Shown here: piece by piece, positions 1-11,262 of the stretch
Layout of the letters: each line of letters opens with the position of its first letter
Position numbering within the stretch: position 1 is the first letter of the stretch
Assembly: GCF_021117425.1 (NCBI RefSeq)
Contig: NZ_CP088298.1
Span: 1,860,001 to 1,924,000 of the forward strand
DNA from: Brevibacterium zhoupengii
GTDB taxonomy: Bacteria > Actinomycetota > Actinomycetes > Actinomycetales > Brevibacteriaceae
DNA length: 64,000 bases
Reading direction: 5' to 3'
Notes under the pieces: model-generated
Seen by the model: the letters and a program-made list of their open reading frames with translations, nothing else
What the model was told of the DNA's origin: nothing
Databases searched by the model: none
Program-made: the position numbers and the translations under genes

Positions 1-594
1 GATCTCGACTCGGTTTCGGGCGCCCAGGCGCGTCTGGATACTGCCCAGGTGGCTCTTCACTGTCCCCAACGAGATATAGAGCTCGGCACAGATCTCCTGA
101 TTCGTCCGACCCCGCGCCACGAGGCGGGCGACGTCGTTCTCCCTCTCGCTGAGCCCGGCGATGCGGTCCTCGCCCGTTCTGGTGTCCTGGGCGCGGCGGC
201 TGAGCAGATCCAGGGTCAGCGACGGTGAGATCAGCGCGTCACCGTTCGCGGCGGCCCTGACAGCGGCCAGCAGCAGGTCCGGGCCGGCATCCTTGAGGAG
301 GAATCCGCTGGCACCACCGGCCAGGGCCGCATCGACGTAGTCATCATCGTCGAATGTCGTGACCATGATGACCTTGGAGATCGGTGTCAGCCGGGGCAGG
401 GCGGCGAGTCCGTCGAGCTTGGGCATGCGAATGTCGAGGAGGATGACATCGGGGCGTTCGCGTTTGGCCAATGCGATGGCATCGACGCCGTCAGAGGCCT
501 GCCCGACCACAGTGATCGACTCATCGGCGTCGAGGATGAGGGAGAACCCCATCCGCACCATTTCCTGATCATCGACCAGCGCCACCGTAATCAC
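1..594 (-). CDS. LuxR/NarL-family response regulator (3' end outside window)
   Basis: Two-component response regulator, probably controlled by the sensor kinase encoded just upstream at 635-1777. Reading from a GTG at 594, preceded by a GGAGGA ribosome site, gives a receiver domain with acidic pair D8/D9, phospho-acceptor D54 in LLDIRMP and K101 in FLLKDAG. A LuxR-type helix-turn-helix near the window edge contains GLSEREN and GTVKSHL. The gene runs off the start of the window, so only about the last ten or so residues are probably missing. The 40-bp gap to the kinase suggests co-transcription. The inducing signal cannot be read from the sequence. Confidence 0.93.
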   Translation of the reverse strand, partial: MITVALVDDQEMVRMGFSLILDADESITVVGQASDGVDAIALAKRERPDVILLDIRMPKLDGLAALPRLTPISKVIMVTTFDDDDYVDAALAGGASGFLLKDAGPDLLLAAVRAAANGDALISPSLTLDLLSRRAQDTRTGEDRIAGLSERENDVARLVARGRTNQEICAELYISLGTVKSHLGSIQTRLGARNRVEI

Positions 595-634
595 GATCGT
601 CCTCCGTCGGCTCGTGTCGGACTCATCCCTGAAC

Positions 635-1777
635 TCACGGGTTCAAGGGTAGCCGAGTCTCGAGCACCCAGCCCCCGTCGTGACTGGGCCCGGCGAACAG
701 CTTCCCGCCGAGGTGGTCGACCCGTGTGCGCAGACTGTGGAGACCGGTTCCGCTGCCGGCACCGATTCCACCTGCCCCGATTCCACCGGCGCTGGGGCCG
801 TTGATCACGGTGAGGACGATGTCACGACGTGACCCGTCATCGGCCATCGCCGAGGTGGTGGTGAACAGCCGGACCGTGATCGGGACGCGGGACCCGGCAT
901 GGCGGCGGATGTTCGTCAGGGCTTCGGCCAGCACCCGGTCGAGGACGGGCCAGATGGTGGTGGGGGCCGCCTCGGCGTCGGTGCCGTTGAGATCGAGAGT
1001 GAGGTCCTCAGCCTCGGCGAAGCCATTCGCCCGGTCGATGAGCCCCTGGATGCCGGAGACGACGGGGGACCGGGCACTGGCATCGCCGGAGACGGAGGAG
1101 GTGTCTGAGACCAACGACCGGATCTCCTCCAGAGCACGTGTGCCTGACTCTTCGATCTTGGACAGAGCAGTCCTGAGGATCCCGGCGTCCTCGCTGCGAG
1201 CCGCCGCCTGGGAGAGGACGACGATTCCGGTCACCTCGTGGGCGACCAGATCGTGGAGCTCCGTGGCCATGCGACGTCGTTCCGCCTCGGCGGCGGTGGC
1301 CTGACGTTCGAGCAGGGACCGGTCGACCATGCGCAGCAGGAGCCCCAGGGACAGGCTCGCTACGATCACGGTCGAGGTCGCGAAGGCGAAGTTGATCCCG
1401 TCGGGCATGAGACCGGGGACGACGAGGTTGCCCACCGAGAGCAGGATGAGAAGCAGCAGCTGGATACGAGCAGTGAACCAGCGGGAGAGCATGACCACAG
1501 TCACCAGGCTCAGCCACATCACAGTCAGGCTCAGGGTCGCGGCTGCCGCGACCGGGATGAGCGCCAGGATCAGAGCGAGCGCGGCGAACGGCAGCAATGA
1601 GATCTGAGGCCGCGTGACCCCGGCCGCGGCTCTTTGGGTGCGGACGAGGATCGGGAGTGCGGTGGCCAGGGCAAACACATCGGCAATGATCACCAACCAG
1701 CCCGAGCCGGTGAGCACCTCTAAAGCGAAGGTCAGAGGCAGGGGAAGGAGCCACAGCCACGTGATCACAGTCTTCAT
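635..1777 (-). CDS. Sensor histidine kinase, HisKA_3 (NarL-partner) type
   Basis: A 380-residue membrane histidine kinase. About the first 155 residues form several hydrophobic segments (roughly five or six helices). A HisKA_3 dimerisation domain follows with ELHDLVAHEV, in which H175 is the expected phosphorylation site. The HATPase region has an N-box-like LAEALTNIRRHAG and a G-box-like GTGLHSLRTRVDHLGG. It contains a short Gly-Ile-Gly-Ala repeat near residue 345, just before the G-box. There is no extracytoplasmic sensor domain, so it may sense the membrane itself. It is transcribed ahead of the response regulator at 1-594 and is almost certainly its partner. Confidence 0.93.
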   Translation of the reverse strand: MKTVITWLWLLPLPLTFALEVLTGSGWLVIIADVFALATALPILVRTQRAAAGVTRPQISLLPFAALALILALIPVAAAATLSLTVMWLSLVTVVMLSRWFTARIQLLLLILLSVGNLVVPGLMPDGINFAFATSTVIVASLSLGLLLRMVDRSLLERQATAAEAERRRMATELHDLVAHEVTGIVVLSQAAARSEDAGILRTALSKIEESGTRALEEIRSLVSDTSSVSGDASARSPVVSGIQGLIDRANGFAEAEDLTLDLNGTDAEAAPTTIWPVLDRVLAEALTNIRRHAGSRVPITVRLFTTTSAMADDGSRRDIVLTVINGPSAGGIGAGGIGAGSGTGLHSLRTRVDHLGGKLFAGPSHDGGWVLETRLPLNP

Positions 1778-1837
1778 CGCTTCCCAGTGTAATCGGGGCA
1801 GGAGCTCACCGGTGGGGTGGAACCTCAGGTCCTGGGG

Positions 1838-2401
1838 CTACTGGTCGCCGTCGTGGGAAGAACCGTACTCGAGTTCGACGACCACGCCGGTCTTCGTCAC
1901 GGCTGCCCCGTGCTCGCTCACTCCCTCTTCCACCTCGATCTCGCCGGCTTGCTCTCCATCAGCGAACAGTCGCAGTCTGCGATCCTTGACCTCGGCGGTA
2001 TAGGTGACCTTTGTGCCGTTGACCATAGCGGAGTCCGTGAACGATCCGTCCGCGCGCTCAATCGGGTCGACGTCTCCTGCGGGATGGTCGAAGGTCACGA
2101 AGCGTGTGAGGCGATCCGCCCGACCGTGGCTGAGACGGTGGACGAGGAGCTGGTCCTTGTTGGTTCCGGCCTGCAGGGCGAGATCGACGTAGGTGAGGTC
2201 AACGGAGTCCTGGATGGCGAAGAGGATATAGGGGCGACCATGGACGTCGATCCCGGTGGAGTTCACTCCCTGGTCAGCGAGATAGTCCTCGACCTGGTCT
2301 TCGAGAGAGAGCTTCGACTGGTGTTCCCAGACGAAGAGTCCTCCGATGGCAACGGCGATGATACCGATAGCAGCGACGAGAGCGATGATGGCCTTCTTCA
2401 T
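1838..2401 (-). CDS. LmeA-like (DUF2993) membrane-anchored protein
   Basis: A 187-residue protein with one N-terminal hydrophobic helix (MKKAIIALVAAIGIIAVAIG) followed by an exported domain. The stretch GIDVHGRPYILFAIQDSVD resembles the 'PF-L' region of the DUF2993/LmeA family, whose mycobacterial member binds phospholipid and helps lipomannan elongation in the cell envelope. I chose the ATG at 2401 because AAGGAACCAGG precedes it and the signal-like helix starts there; an upstream in-frame ATG at 2458 would add 19 unlikely residues. The C-terminal end is acidic. Family assignment is moderately secure and the function here is inferred. Confidence 0.72.
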   Translation of the reverse strand: MKKAIIALVAAIGIIAVAIGGLFVWEHQSKLSLEDQVEDYLADQGVNSTGIDVHGRPYILFAIQDSVDLTYVDLALQAGTNKDQLLVHRLSHGRADRLTRFVTFDHPAGDVDPIERADGSFTDSAMVNGTKVTYTAEVKDRRLRLFADGEQAGEIEVEEGVSEHGAAVTKTGVVVELEYGSSHDGDQ

Positions 2402-2550
2402 GATGTGTCCTGGTTCCTTTCGTGGGGGAGTCGTGAGCGTCGTGGTGACAATGACCATCCTTCTGGCAGACGGCGGCGCTGCCGTCGGCCGAACGGCTGG
2501 AACCGATCGGCCGGATGGACGGATTTCCGTGCCGTGTCAGTGCGGTGACC

Positions 2551-2556
2551 TACTGT
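2551..2556 (+). promoter_or_regulatory. -10 element of a probable leaderless transcript
   Basis: TACTGT fits the actinobacterial TANNNT -10 pattern and lies exactly 6 nt before the ATG at 2563. No Shine-Dalgarno sequence precedes that ATG, so transcription probably begins at the start codon itself. Confidence 0.45.
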
Positions 2557-2562
2557 GGGTCC

Positions 2563-3804
2563 ATGCAGAAGATGACACTGTCGGCGGCGCGCAGAACAGC
2601 AATCGCTGCAACCGGCCTCGACCGGCCGCGCCCGGTCCAGGTGACGGCCCGACACCTGAAATCGACCTTCGCCCGATTGGGTCTGACCCAGATCGACTCG
2701 GTCTCACGCGTGGTGCGCTCGCACTATCTGCCCTACTTTTCGCGGCTGGGACCCTATCCGCGAGAGACCCTTGACCGGCTCTTCTACTCAGCACCTCGCA
2801 TGGGCGTCGAATACTGGGCCCATGCTGCGGCCTTCATCCCGCCCGAGACCTGGCACCATTTCGAACGCACACGGACCGAATGGTGGCGCAACGACTACGG
2901 ACAGCGTCATCCCGAGAGCGGACCGGCCTTCCGCGCCCTGCAGCGCTCTGTCCTCGAGGTTTTGGAATCCGGGCCGAAAACCGCCCGCGCGGTGTCGGAC
3001 CTCGTCGACCACGAAATCCCCGAACGCGACCGCGATCATTGGGGATGGAACCCCAGCCAAGTCAAGATCGCGCTGGAAGCGCTGTTCGCCGGCGGCATCA
3101 TCAGCGCTGCAGGGCGCAACGAACACTTCGAACGCGTCTACGCCCTTCCGCACGACGTCAGCCCATCGCTGGTGCAGACTGAACTCGCCTATGGACCTGC
3201 CGCCGATCCAGAGCTCGGCCTCGACCCGACTGCCGAACTGCCCCGAGGCGTATCAGGCACTGCCAACGACGTGCTCGCCCTGACCAGGATCGCCGCCCAG
3301 GCCCTGGGCATCGCACGACCGGACTGCCTCGCTGACTACTTCCGGCAGCGGCGCGTGCCCACCGACGAAGCGATCACCTCGCTGCTGGCCACAGGTGAAC
3401 TCATCGAGGTCGACGTTGCCGGCACGCGGGCGCTGAAATGGCATGCGGCGAGAACCCCTCGCTCAGTATCGGCTCGTGCACTCCTGGCCCCATTCGATCC
3501 CCTGGTCTTCTACCGCCCGCGGATCGAATGGCTGTTCGACTTCCACTATCGGATCGAGATCTACACTCCGGCCAAGGACCGAGTCCACGGGTACTATGTG
3601 ATGCCGTTCCTCCTCGGCGATCGCCTCGTCGGTCGAGTCGACCTGCACCGGGACCAGGCTGCCGATACGCTCCGGGCGCTGAAGGTGACCTGGGAGCCCG
3701 GCGAAGAGCATGAAGAGGAACTGGCGCTGGAGCTGTGCGAAATGGCGAAGTGGCTCGGATTGGGTGCCGTGGATATGAGCGGTACTCACCTGCCATTAAG
3801 CTAG
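2563..3804 (+). CDS. Winged-helix YcaQ-like DNA glycosylase family protein
   Basis: A 413-residue member of the HTH_42/YcaQ family, whose characterised members (E. coli YcaQ, Streptomyces AlkX/AlkZ) excise bulky or crosslinking DNA adducts. The N-terminus shows the family pattern LSAARRTAIAATGL, then LGLTQIDSV and HYLPYFSRLGPY. The glycosylase catalytic motif QxQ/QxD is represented near residue 49 by QID. The C-terminal half contains ARALLAPFDPLVFYRPR, also typical. The start at 2563 is preferred because a TANNNT element sits 6 nt upstream; an in-frame ATG at 2572 is an alternative. Transcribed alone, upstream of secA. Confidence 0.85.
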   Translation: MQKMTLSAARRTAIAATGLDRPRPVQVTARHLKSTFARLGLTQIDSVSRVVRSHYLPYFSRLGPYPRETLDRLFYSAPRMGVEYWAHAAAFIPPETWHHFERTRTEWWRNDYGQRHPESGPAFRALQRSVLEVLESGPKTARAVSDLVDHEIPERDRDHWGWNPSQVKIALEALFAGGIISAAGRNEHFERVYALPHDVSPSLVQTELAYGPAADPELGLDPTAELPRGVSGTANDVLALTRIAAQALGIARPDCLADYFRQRRVPTDEAITSLLATGELIEVDVAGTRALKWHAARTPRSVSARALLAPFDPLVFYRPRIEWLFDFHYRIEIYTPAKDRVHGYYVMPFLLGDRLVGRVDLHRDQAADTLRALKVTWEPGEEHEEELALELCEMAKWLGLGAVDMSGTHLPLS

Positions 3805-3858
3805 GGAATATAGAGTCGTTCGAGTTGTTGTCAGGCATTCATGCCGATTAGGAGAAAA

Positions 3859-6555
<2,697 letters not shown>

Positions 6556-6577
6556 CTCTTCGACTCTGACGGCGAGT

Positions 6578-7045
6578 TCACATCGTCTGCAGAGCAGTCA
6601 TCGTCCACCGGGTGGTGAGCAGTTCCAAGCGAATTGCCACCGCCCGGAAGCGACTCTGGGTGCGGACGATGACGGTGACCTCGGCGATGTCGCCTGTGAC
6701 CCGACAGACTCGTGCATTTCCTGCCTGCAGAGTGCGTGATGGCCCGAGCTCACCGACCGGCTTGGCCGGTGCCACCTCGGCGCGCAGTTGGGCACGCTGA
6801 TCGATCTTCTCCAACAGTCCCCGGTCGACCCAACGGGAGATCGAATCGCTGCGCCGAACGCCAGCGAAGATCTCCAGGCACGCCACCGCCAACGATGTCG
6901 CCGTCGCTGCGATGCGGCTGTCATCCTTGTCATCCGCGACAATGTTCGGCTTAACTGCTGGGGCGTTGCCGATCAGGTTCCGTCGTGTGTTGGTACGTGG
7001 TGTGCTGGCCACTCGAGGGCGCGAAAGCACCAGTGGGGCGGTCAT
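6578..7045 (-). CDS. Rv3235-family protein (DUF6459-like)
   Basis: A 155-residue basic protein resembling the Rv3235 family, small actinobacterial proteins commonly encoded next to secA. It has a low-complexity N-terminal ~45 residues and then a compact domain with ATATSLAVACLEIFAGVR and a C-terminal beta-rich part (VCRVTGDIAEVTVIVR). No catalytic motif or membrane segment is visible and no function is established. Its ATG overlaps the stop of the LysM gene by 4 bp (ATGA), so the two are translationally coupled. It converges on secA with only 22 bp between stop codons. Confidence 0.75.
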   Translation of the reverse strand: MTAPLVLSRPRVASTPRTNTRRNLIGNAPAVKPNIVADDKDDSRIAATATSLAVACLEIFAGVRRSDSISRWVDRGLLEKIDQRAQLRAEVAPAKPVGELGPSRTLQAGNARVCRVTGDIAEVTVIVRTQSRFRAVAIRLELLTTRWTMTALQTM

Positions 7046-7839
7046 GGCTGAATCTCCAATCGTTGGCCGGGCATGATGAGGTTCGGATTCGCGCCGATGA
7101 CGTCCTTGTTTGCCGAATAGATGTCATCGACGATGTCATGAGTTGTGCCACCGCTCGAGGGCTGTTTGACCGCGATCGACCACAGACTTTCCCCGACCCC
7201 GACGATATGAACACCAGCCTCGTCGTCGGTGCCGGTTGGTGCCGAGTCTCCACTGCCTGCATCTTCGTCAGGCGCACCGGAGTCGACAGCCGGTCTGTCC
7301 TGTCCCGGGGGAGACGAGGGGCCAGGACCGTGTGGGTCGGTATCTGCAGGGGGTGGAACTGTCGGCCAGCCGGGGTCCAGCGAGGGATCGTCGGATACTG
7401 CAGTCGGCCAGCCCGGATCGAGCGCGGCATCCGGTACGTCAGCAGCTGCGGAGCCTGGTGCGGCCTTTGGTGCGGCAGCAACAGCAGCATAGTGAGCTTC
7501 TTGTGCGGGTGGGTCTGCCGGCAGTGGAGCGGCCTGGGCCGCGTGAAGTGTCAGGCTCGCCGAGGCCACAGCGAGAACACTCGAGCGCAGCACGGCGGGT
7601 ACGATGCGCAGCGCCGCTCCTGTGGCCCAAGTTCTCACCCGGCCACGGGGTAGGAATCTGATCAGCATCGTCAGCAGAGACACCGCGCCGAGCCGCGAGG
7701 ACAGCATCGCAGCTGTGCCGACGATGATGAGGAGGACGAGATCGGTGGTGCTGCGTGGCGCTGGGAGGTGAATCCACGTGGTGATGAACGCACCGATCAG
7801 ACAGAGCCAGGAGATGGTGCAAGCTGCCAGCAGATACAT
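7042..7839 (-). CDS. LysM-domain membrane protein
   Basis: A 265-residue protein with two hydrophobic segments in the first ~50 residues and a third near 80-105. A Pro/Ala/Asp-rich linker follows, then a C-terminal LysM domain (VGVGESLWSIAVKQ, ending NPNLIMPGQRLEIQP). LysM domains bind N-acetylglucosamine-containing glycans, so the protein probably contacts peptidoglycan from the membrane. The long Pro-Gly-Asp linker would let it span into the wall. Coupled by a 4-bp overlap to the Rv3235-like gene. The first ATG is used; the upstream region is AT-rich and shared with the divergent gene at 7988. Confidence 0.85.
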   Translation of the reverse strand: MYLLAACTISWLCLIGAFITTWIHLPAPRSTTDLVLLIIVGTAAMLSSRLGAVSLLTMLIRFLPRGRVRTWATGAALRIVPAVLRSSVLAVASASLTLHAAQAAPLPADPPAQEAHYAAVAAAPKAAPGSAAADVPDAALDPGWPTAVSDDPSLDPGWPTVPPPADTDPHGPGPSSPPGQDRPAVDSGAPDEDAGSGDSAPTGTDDEAGVHIVGVGESLWSIAVKQPSSGGTTHDIVDDIYSANKDVIGANPNLIMPGQRLEIQP

Positions 7840-7890
7840 GAGAGCGATCCTTCTTTGGAAACGTATACCAATGATGGCGTTAGATAGTGT

Positions 7891-7920
7891 TTGCTGTCAA
7901 TAGACGAATCTAACTACAAT
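7891..7920 (+). promoter_or_regulatory. Candidate sigma-70-type promoter
   Basis: TTGCTG at 7891-7896 and TACAAT at 7915-7920 with an 18-bp spacer face the gene at 7988. This 148-bp intergenic stretch is distinctly AT-rich compared with its surroundings and also serves the divergent LysM gene. Confidence 0.4.
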
Positions 7921-7987
7921 CGCGTAGTTCTCGTAATCGGGTCGGTATCCCTTGCCTGAGGCTCGTCGCTGCGGCAGGCTTCACATC

Positions 7988-8503
7988 ATGGACGATCGGA
8001 TTGATGCTCTCCTTGCAGATGTCGAGGCAACGCATGCGGCTGGGCAGGCCCATGCCAGGCGAGGGGAGTTCAGTGATGAAGTCGCGGTCCATGCCGCGCA
8101 GCGCACCCTGCTCGAGCGGATGCGTGGAGCGCTCGGTCAGGCGGTGCAGCTGGTGGTCGCTGATCGGGAGATATCAGGGACCGCCGTCTTCCTCGGAGAT
8201 GGAATCTTCGTCATCGCCGGCGTCGAGACAGTGGTCGTGGCGATCGACTCGATCCGAGAGATTCGCACCCGGTCCAGGACGCACAGGTATGAACCCGGTT
8301 CCTTGGAGCGGTTGGGGATGGCGTCGGCGCTGCGGCGCTTAGCCGCCGACCATGAGGAGATCTCGCTGGAATTAGCTGGGGGTGGCGGGACGATCCGTGG
8401 GCGCAGCGACATGGTCGCCTCTGACTATGTTGAGATCTCAGGTCGGATCATTCCGCACCGCGCGATCGTGCTGGTGCGTGCCAGGGTCAACCCATTCGCC
8501 TAG
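7988..8503 (+). CDS. Conserved hypothetical protein near secA
   Basis: I do not recognise a named family. The 171-residue product begins MDDRIDALLADVEATHAAG and has an N-terminal helical, Ala/Arg-rich part (about 1-60). A beta-rich domain follows, with a central VFLGDGIFVIAGVETVVVAI, then a C-terminal segment (IIPHRAIVLVRARVNPF). No membrane helix, cysteine cluster or nucleotide motif is seen. The ATG at 7988 is chosen over the upstream ATG at 7952, which lacks any ribosome site. Its position between secA/LysM and the HTH/SAF/CpaE-like genes is part of a conserved-looking block. The beta domain resembles small regulatory or SH3-like folds only loosely. Confidence 0.6.
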   Translation: MDDRIDALLADVEATHAAGQAHARRGEFSDEVAVHAAQRTLLERMRGALGQAVQLVVADREISGTAVFLGDGIFVIAGVETVVVAIDSIREIRTRSRTHRYEPGSLERLGMASALRRLAADHEEISLELAGGGGTIRGRSDMVASDYVEISGRIIPHRAIVLVRARVNPFA

Positions 8504-8536
8504 GTGACGTTGACGGGTCGATCGGCCGTAGTTGCT

Positions 8537-8758
8537 TCAGTCTTCGAGCGAGCCGGTCTTGATCTCGTGCTCGGTGCGTTCGTACATCCGCTGGATGTAT
8601 GCCTCGATCTCGGTCTTCTCCACACGCCACTGTCCGCGTCCGCCGACTTTGATGGCGCGCAGGTCGCCGGTGCGGACCAGCGCCCGCGCCTGGGCGATCG
8701 AGACATTGAGCAGATCGGCCACATCGGTAAGCGGCAGGAAGCGATTTTCGACGACCAT
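8537..8758 (-). CDS. BldC-like MerR/excisionase-type HTH protein
   Basis: A 73-residue single-domain DNA-binding protein of the HTH_17/excisionase type, similar in size and form to BldC of Streptomyces, a developmental regulator that binds direct repeats. The winged-helix motif reads LPLTDVADLLNVSIAQARAL, then RAIKVGGRGQWRVEKTEIEAYI. The start is supported by AGAAGGGG upstream of the ATG at 8758. It is divergent from the SAF/CpaE-like pair with a 140-bp intergenic region and may regulate it. In this strand orientation it converges on the hypothetical gene at 7988-8503. Confidence 0.88.
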   Translation of the reverse strand: MVVENRFLPLTDVADLLNVSIAQARALVRTGDLRAIKVGGRGQWRVEKTEIEAYIQRMYERTEHEIKTGSLED

Positions 8759-8821
8759 GAGGGCCCCTTCTCATTCCAGGTGACTGATTGCTTGGTGACT
8801 ATTTTTGCCAAAACCATTGCT

Positions 8822-8848
8822 TTGACCTCGTTTGGTGTTCAATACTAT
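8822..8848 (+). promoter_or_regulatory. Candidate promoter of the SAF/CpaE-like genes
   Basis: TTGACC at 8822-8827 and TACTAT at 8843-8848 lie upstream of the SAF gene. The 15-bp spacer is shorter than optimal, so this is a candidate only; regulation by the neighbouring HTH protein would be plausible. Confidence 0.3.
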
Positions 8849-8898
8849 CACTCAGAAACAGTTCCTGTCATGGGAAATTTTCCAAAGGTGGAGAAGCA

Positions 8899-9549
8899 AT
8901 GGAGCTCTCAAAACGAATTCGTCGGCCGAAGTGGACCGATGCCAGGCTGCTGGTCGGAGCGGTCCTCGTCGTCGTGGCCATCGTCGCGACCTATCTGCTC
9001 ATCAGCACCGCGAATGCGACGACCCGTGTGTGGGCCAGCGCCTCGCCTCTGGTCCCAGGTCAGGTGGTCAGTGCGGACGATCTCACGGTGGCCGAAGTGA
9101 ACCTGGCCGACATCGGAGATAAGTACCTGTCTGCCGATGCCGGCATCCCGGAGAGCTCGAGCGTGCGCACGGTGATCGCCGCCGGTGAGCTGCTGCCGGC
9201 CTCGGCGCTGGCTCCCGTCGCTGAACTGAAGGGAAGAGTTGTGGCCATCGATGTCGCAGGTTCTGTCCCGACGGTCGTGGACACAGGCAGCCTGGTCGAT
9301 GTCTGGGCGCAGCCGGAGTCGAAGGGTCTCGACGATGAGGGGCTCGACCCGCAGCAGATCGTGACCTCGGCACCGGTATCGAACATCTCGCGTGAGGTCG
9401 GCAGCTTCGGTGTCGGAGACGGCGCGAGGATCGAGGTGTTCGTCGCCAGCACTGAACTCGCCGAGGTCCTGGGAGCACTCGACGGCAACAGCGTTCTCTC
9501 CGTCGTCGGCGCTCCTGCTGCAGTCAAGGCTGAGGGCGGCCAGTCATGA
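8899..9549 (+). CDS. SAF-domain membrane protein (CpaB/RcpC-like)
   Basis: A 216-residue protein with one transmembrane helix (about residues 17-39, LLVGAVLVVVAIVATYLLIS) and an extracytoplasmic SAF domain starting near VWASASPLVPGQVVSADDL. SAF domains occur in Flp/Tad pilus assembly proteins CpaB/RcpC. No other tad genes are present here, so this looks like the stand-alone actinobacterial version that pairs with a CpaE-like ATPase. The ATG at 8899 follows GGTGGAGAAGCA. Its stop overlaps the next ATG by 4 bp, indicating translational coupling with the CpaE-like gene. Confidence 0.85.
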   Translation: MELSKRIRRPKWTDARLLVGAVLVVVAIVATYLLISTANATTRVWASASPLVPGQVVSADDLTVAEVNLADIGDKYLSADAGIPESSSVRTVIAAGELLPASALAPVAELKGRVVAIDVAGSVPTVVDTGSLVDVWAQPESKGLDDEGLDPQQIVTSAPVSNISREVGSFGVGDGARIEVFVASTELAEVLGALDGNSVLSVVGAPAAVKAEGGQS

Positions 9550-10766
9550 CGCAGGTCCTCCTGGCTGTGGACTTCGAATTCGATCTCATCCTGTTCGAGC
9601 TCCTCAGCGAGGTCGACGAGGTCACCATCGTCGCGCGCCCCGCGGACGAGGTCGAACTGCTGGCGCTGTGTCGGACCGGCAGTGCCGATGTGGTCATCGT
9701 CGGTCAGTACTTTCCCGGACTCGACGCGCAGGTCGTTGCATCGATTCTGGCGACGGGGACAGCGGTGCTGGGGTTCGGCAACGACACGGGAGCGTTGACG
9801 GCACTCGGCATCAGCGCCAGCGTCCCGTCGACTGCCGATGCTGAGACTGTCGCGCAGGCACTCAACGACACTCGTGACTCCACCGTGGTCCCGCCTCGGC
9901 CCGTCGCTCCACCTGGATCGGCGAGAGGGCAGGGCCGCATCGTCACGATCTGGGGCACCGGATCCTCTCCCGGTCGCACTCTCACGGCGGTCAACCTCGG
10001 CGATCATGGGGCGAGACAAGGGCACCGCAGCGTCGTCGTCGACGCGGACACCGTCGCCGCGATGGTGGCCACGACTCTGGGTCTGACGGAGGAATCCGCG
10101 CACCTGGCGAGCCTGTGTCGACTTGAGGCGGAGAAGGCGCCGCCACTGGACATCTCCGGTGTTCCGCATGCTGCGGTACGCGAAGACTTTCATGCCATCA
10201 CCGGTTTGACCGGGCCCGACAGGTGGCCGGAAGTGCGTGCCTCGGTCCTTAGCGCGGTGCTGGCCCGCCTGGCGAAGATGTTCGATCTCGTGGTCGTCGA
10301 TGTCTCCGACCGAGTGGACCCCGATGATGACTTCGCCGATCCGTTCTATGACAGGCACTGTGCAACCCGGGCTGCTCTGGATGCCGCCGACGAGGTGCTC
10401 GTCCTCGCTGCCGGTGACCCGATCGGACTGCAGCGGCTCGTCAAACTGTTGGGCACCGACAGAGTCGAGTCGCTGGGTTCGCGAATGCGCATCGGCATCA
10501 CGAAGGTCCGCTCGTCAGCGGTCGGCCACCCCGCCGAGGCGCGAATCCGTGAGGTGTTGGCCAGGTTCGTTCGTCGGGATCCCGACTTCATCTTCAGCGA
10601 TGATCGGGTGACGGTCGATGCGGCGATGCTGGCCGGACACACGCTCCACGAGGAGAATCCGAAATCGGTGCTCAGTCAGGATTACGCTGCAGCGGTGGCC
10701 GAACTGCTTCCGGCACGGAAGCGTTCCCGTAAGGCAGGTTCGGGGCGGAGGGTGAAGTCCCTTTAG
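9546..10766 (+). CDS. CpaE/MinD-like P-loop protein with altered Walker A
   Basis: A 406-residue protein with an N-terminal receiver-like domain (about 1-120, alternating hydrophobic strands such as SADVVIVGQY) and a C-terminal ParA/MinD-fold domain. The Walker A position reads WGTGSSPGRTLTAVNL, so the signature and catalytic lysines of KGGxGKT are missing. The switch-like strands VVVDADTV and FDLVVVDVSDRV are recognisable. CpaE proteins position pilus secretion machines. Here the only partner is the overlapping SAF gene, so the pair may form a minimal membrane-positioning system. The C-terminus is strongly basic (RKRSRKAGSGRRVKSL). Confidence 0.8.
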   Translation: MTQVLLAVDFEFDLILFELLSEVDEVTIVARPADEVELLALCRTGSADVVIVGQYFPGLDAQVVASILATGTAVLGFGNDTGALTALGISASVPSTADAETVAQALNDTRDSTVVPPRPVAPPGSARGQGRIVTIWGTGSSPGRTLTAVNLGDHGARQGHRSVVVDADTVAAMVATTLGLTEESAHLASLCRLEAEKAPPLDISGVPHAAVREDFHAITGLTGPDRWPEVRASVLSAVLARLAKMFDLVVVDVSDRVDPDDDFADPFYDRHCATRAALDAADEVLVLAAGDPIGLQRLVKLLGTDRVESLGSRMRIGITKVRSSAVGHPAEARIREVLARFVRRDPDFIFSDDRVTVDAAMLAGHTLHEENPKSVLSQDYAAAVAELLPARKRSRKAGSGRRVKSL

Positions 10767-10775
10767 GATTGGAGC

Positions 10776-11243
10776 ATGTCGATTCGCTGCTATATCCCGA
10801 CCACATTGGACGCACTTCGCCGAGGACTCGCCTCGGTGCATGCGGTCGCTCCCGATGCACACGGTCGAGGGCTCGGTGGAGATGAACTCGAGGCGCGTGA
10901 GTTCGACGCTCTCTACATCGCAGCTGCGCTGGCCGCTACCCAGTCGTTCGAGGCCGCTGCCGCAACCACGAGTGAGCCCTCGCCACGCGCCGTCGTCGCC
11001 TACGACGCCTCCGATTCGGTTGCCGGTGAAGAGCTGGTCGAAGGTTTCGATCTGCTCAGCCTTCCCAGCGTCGACATGACGTCTATCGTGAGCATCCACA
11101 TCGACGAGGTCGAGGCCTGGGAAGAAGCGGCCGCCATCGGAGCCGACGGTGGACACGAAGCCGCGGAGGACCACCTCGGCGACTCGGATCTGCTCTGGTA
11201 TGACGCCACCGAGCTGCCTCAGCTGCTGCATGAGAACAGCTGA
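10776..11243 (+). CDS. Small actinobacterial protein (DUF6912-like)
   Basis: A 155-residue acidic protein beginning MSIRCYIPTTLDALRRGL, which I associate with the DUF6912 family; the name is from memory and only moderately certain. It shows mixed alpha/beta character, no membrane helix and no catalytic motif. The central part has AVVAYDASD and the C-terminal part is rich in Asp/Glu. It starts 9 bp after the CpaE-like stop, so it is likely the last gene of that operon. No function is known to me. Confidence 0.65.
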   Translation: MSIRCYIPTTLDALRRGLASVHAVAPDAHGRGLGGDELEAREFDALYIAAALAATQSFEAAAATTSEPSPRAVVAYDASDSVAGEELVEGFDLLSLPSVDMTSIVSIHIDEVEAWEEAAAIGADGGHEAAEDHLGDSDLLWYDATELPQLLHENS

Positions 11244-11262
11244 GACCGGGCTGCCCGCAGTC

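Noticed and set aside
9060..10358. 432-codon frame antisense to the SAF/CpaE-like genes
   Set aside because: Opposite to well-supported coding sequence; no motifs or ribosome site.
8899..10766. Tad/Flp pilus locus
   Set aside because: Only SAF and CpaE-like proteins are present; no prepilin, TadA, TadB/C or peptidase.
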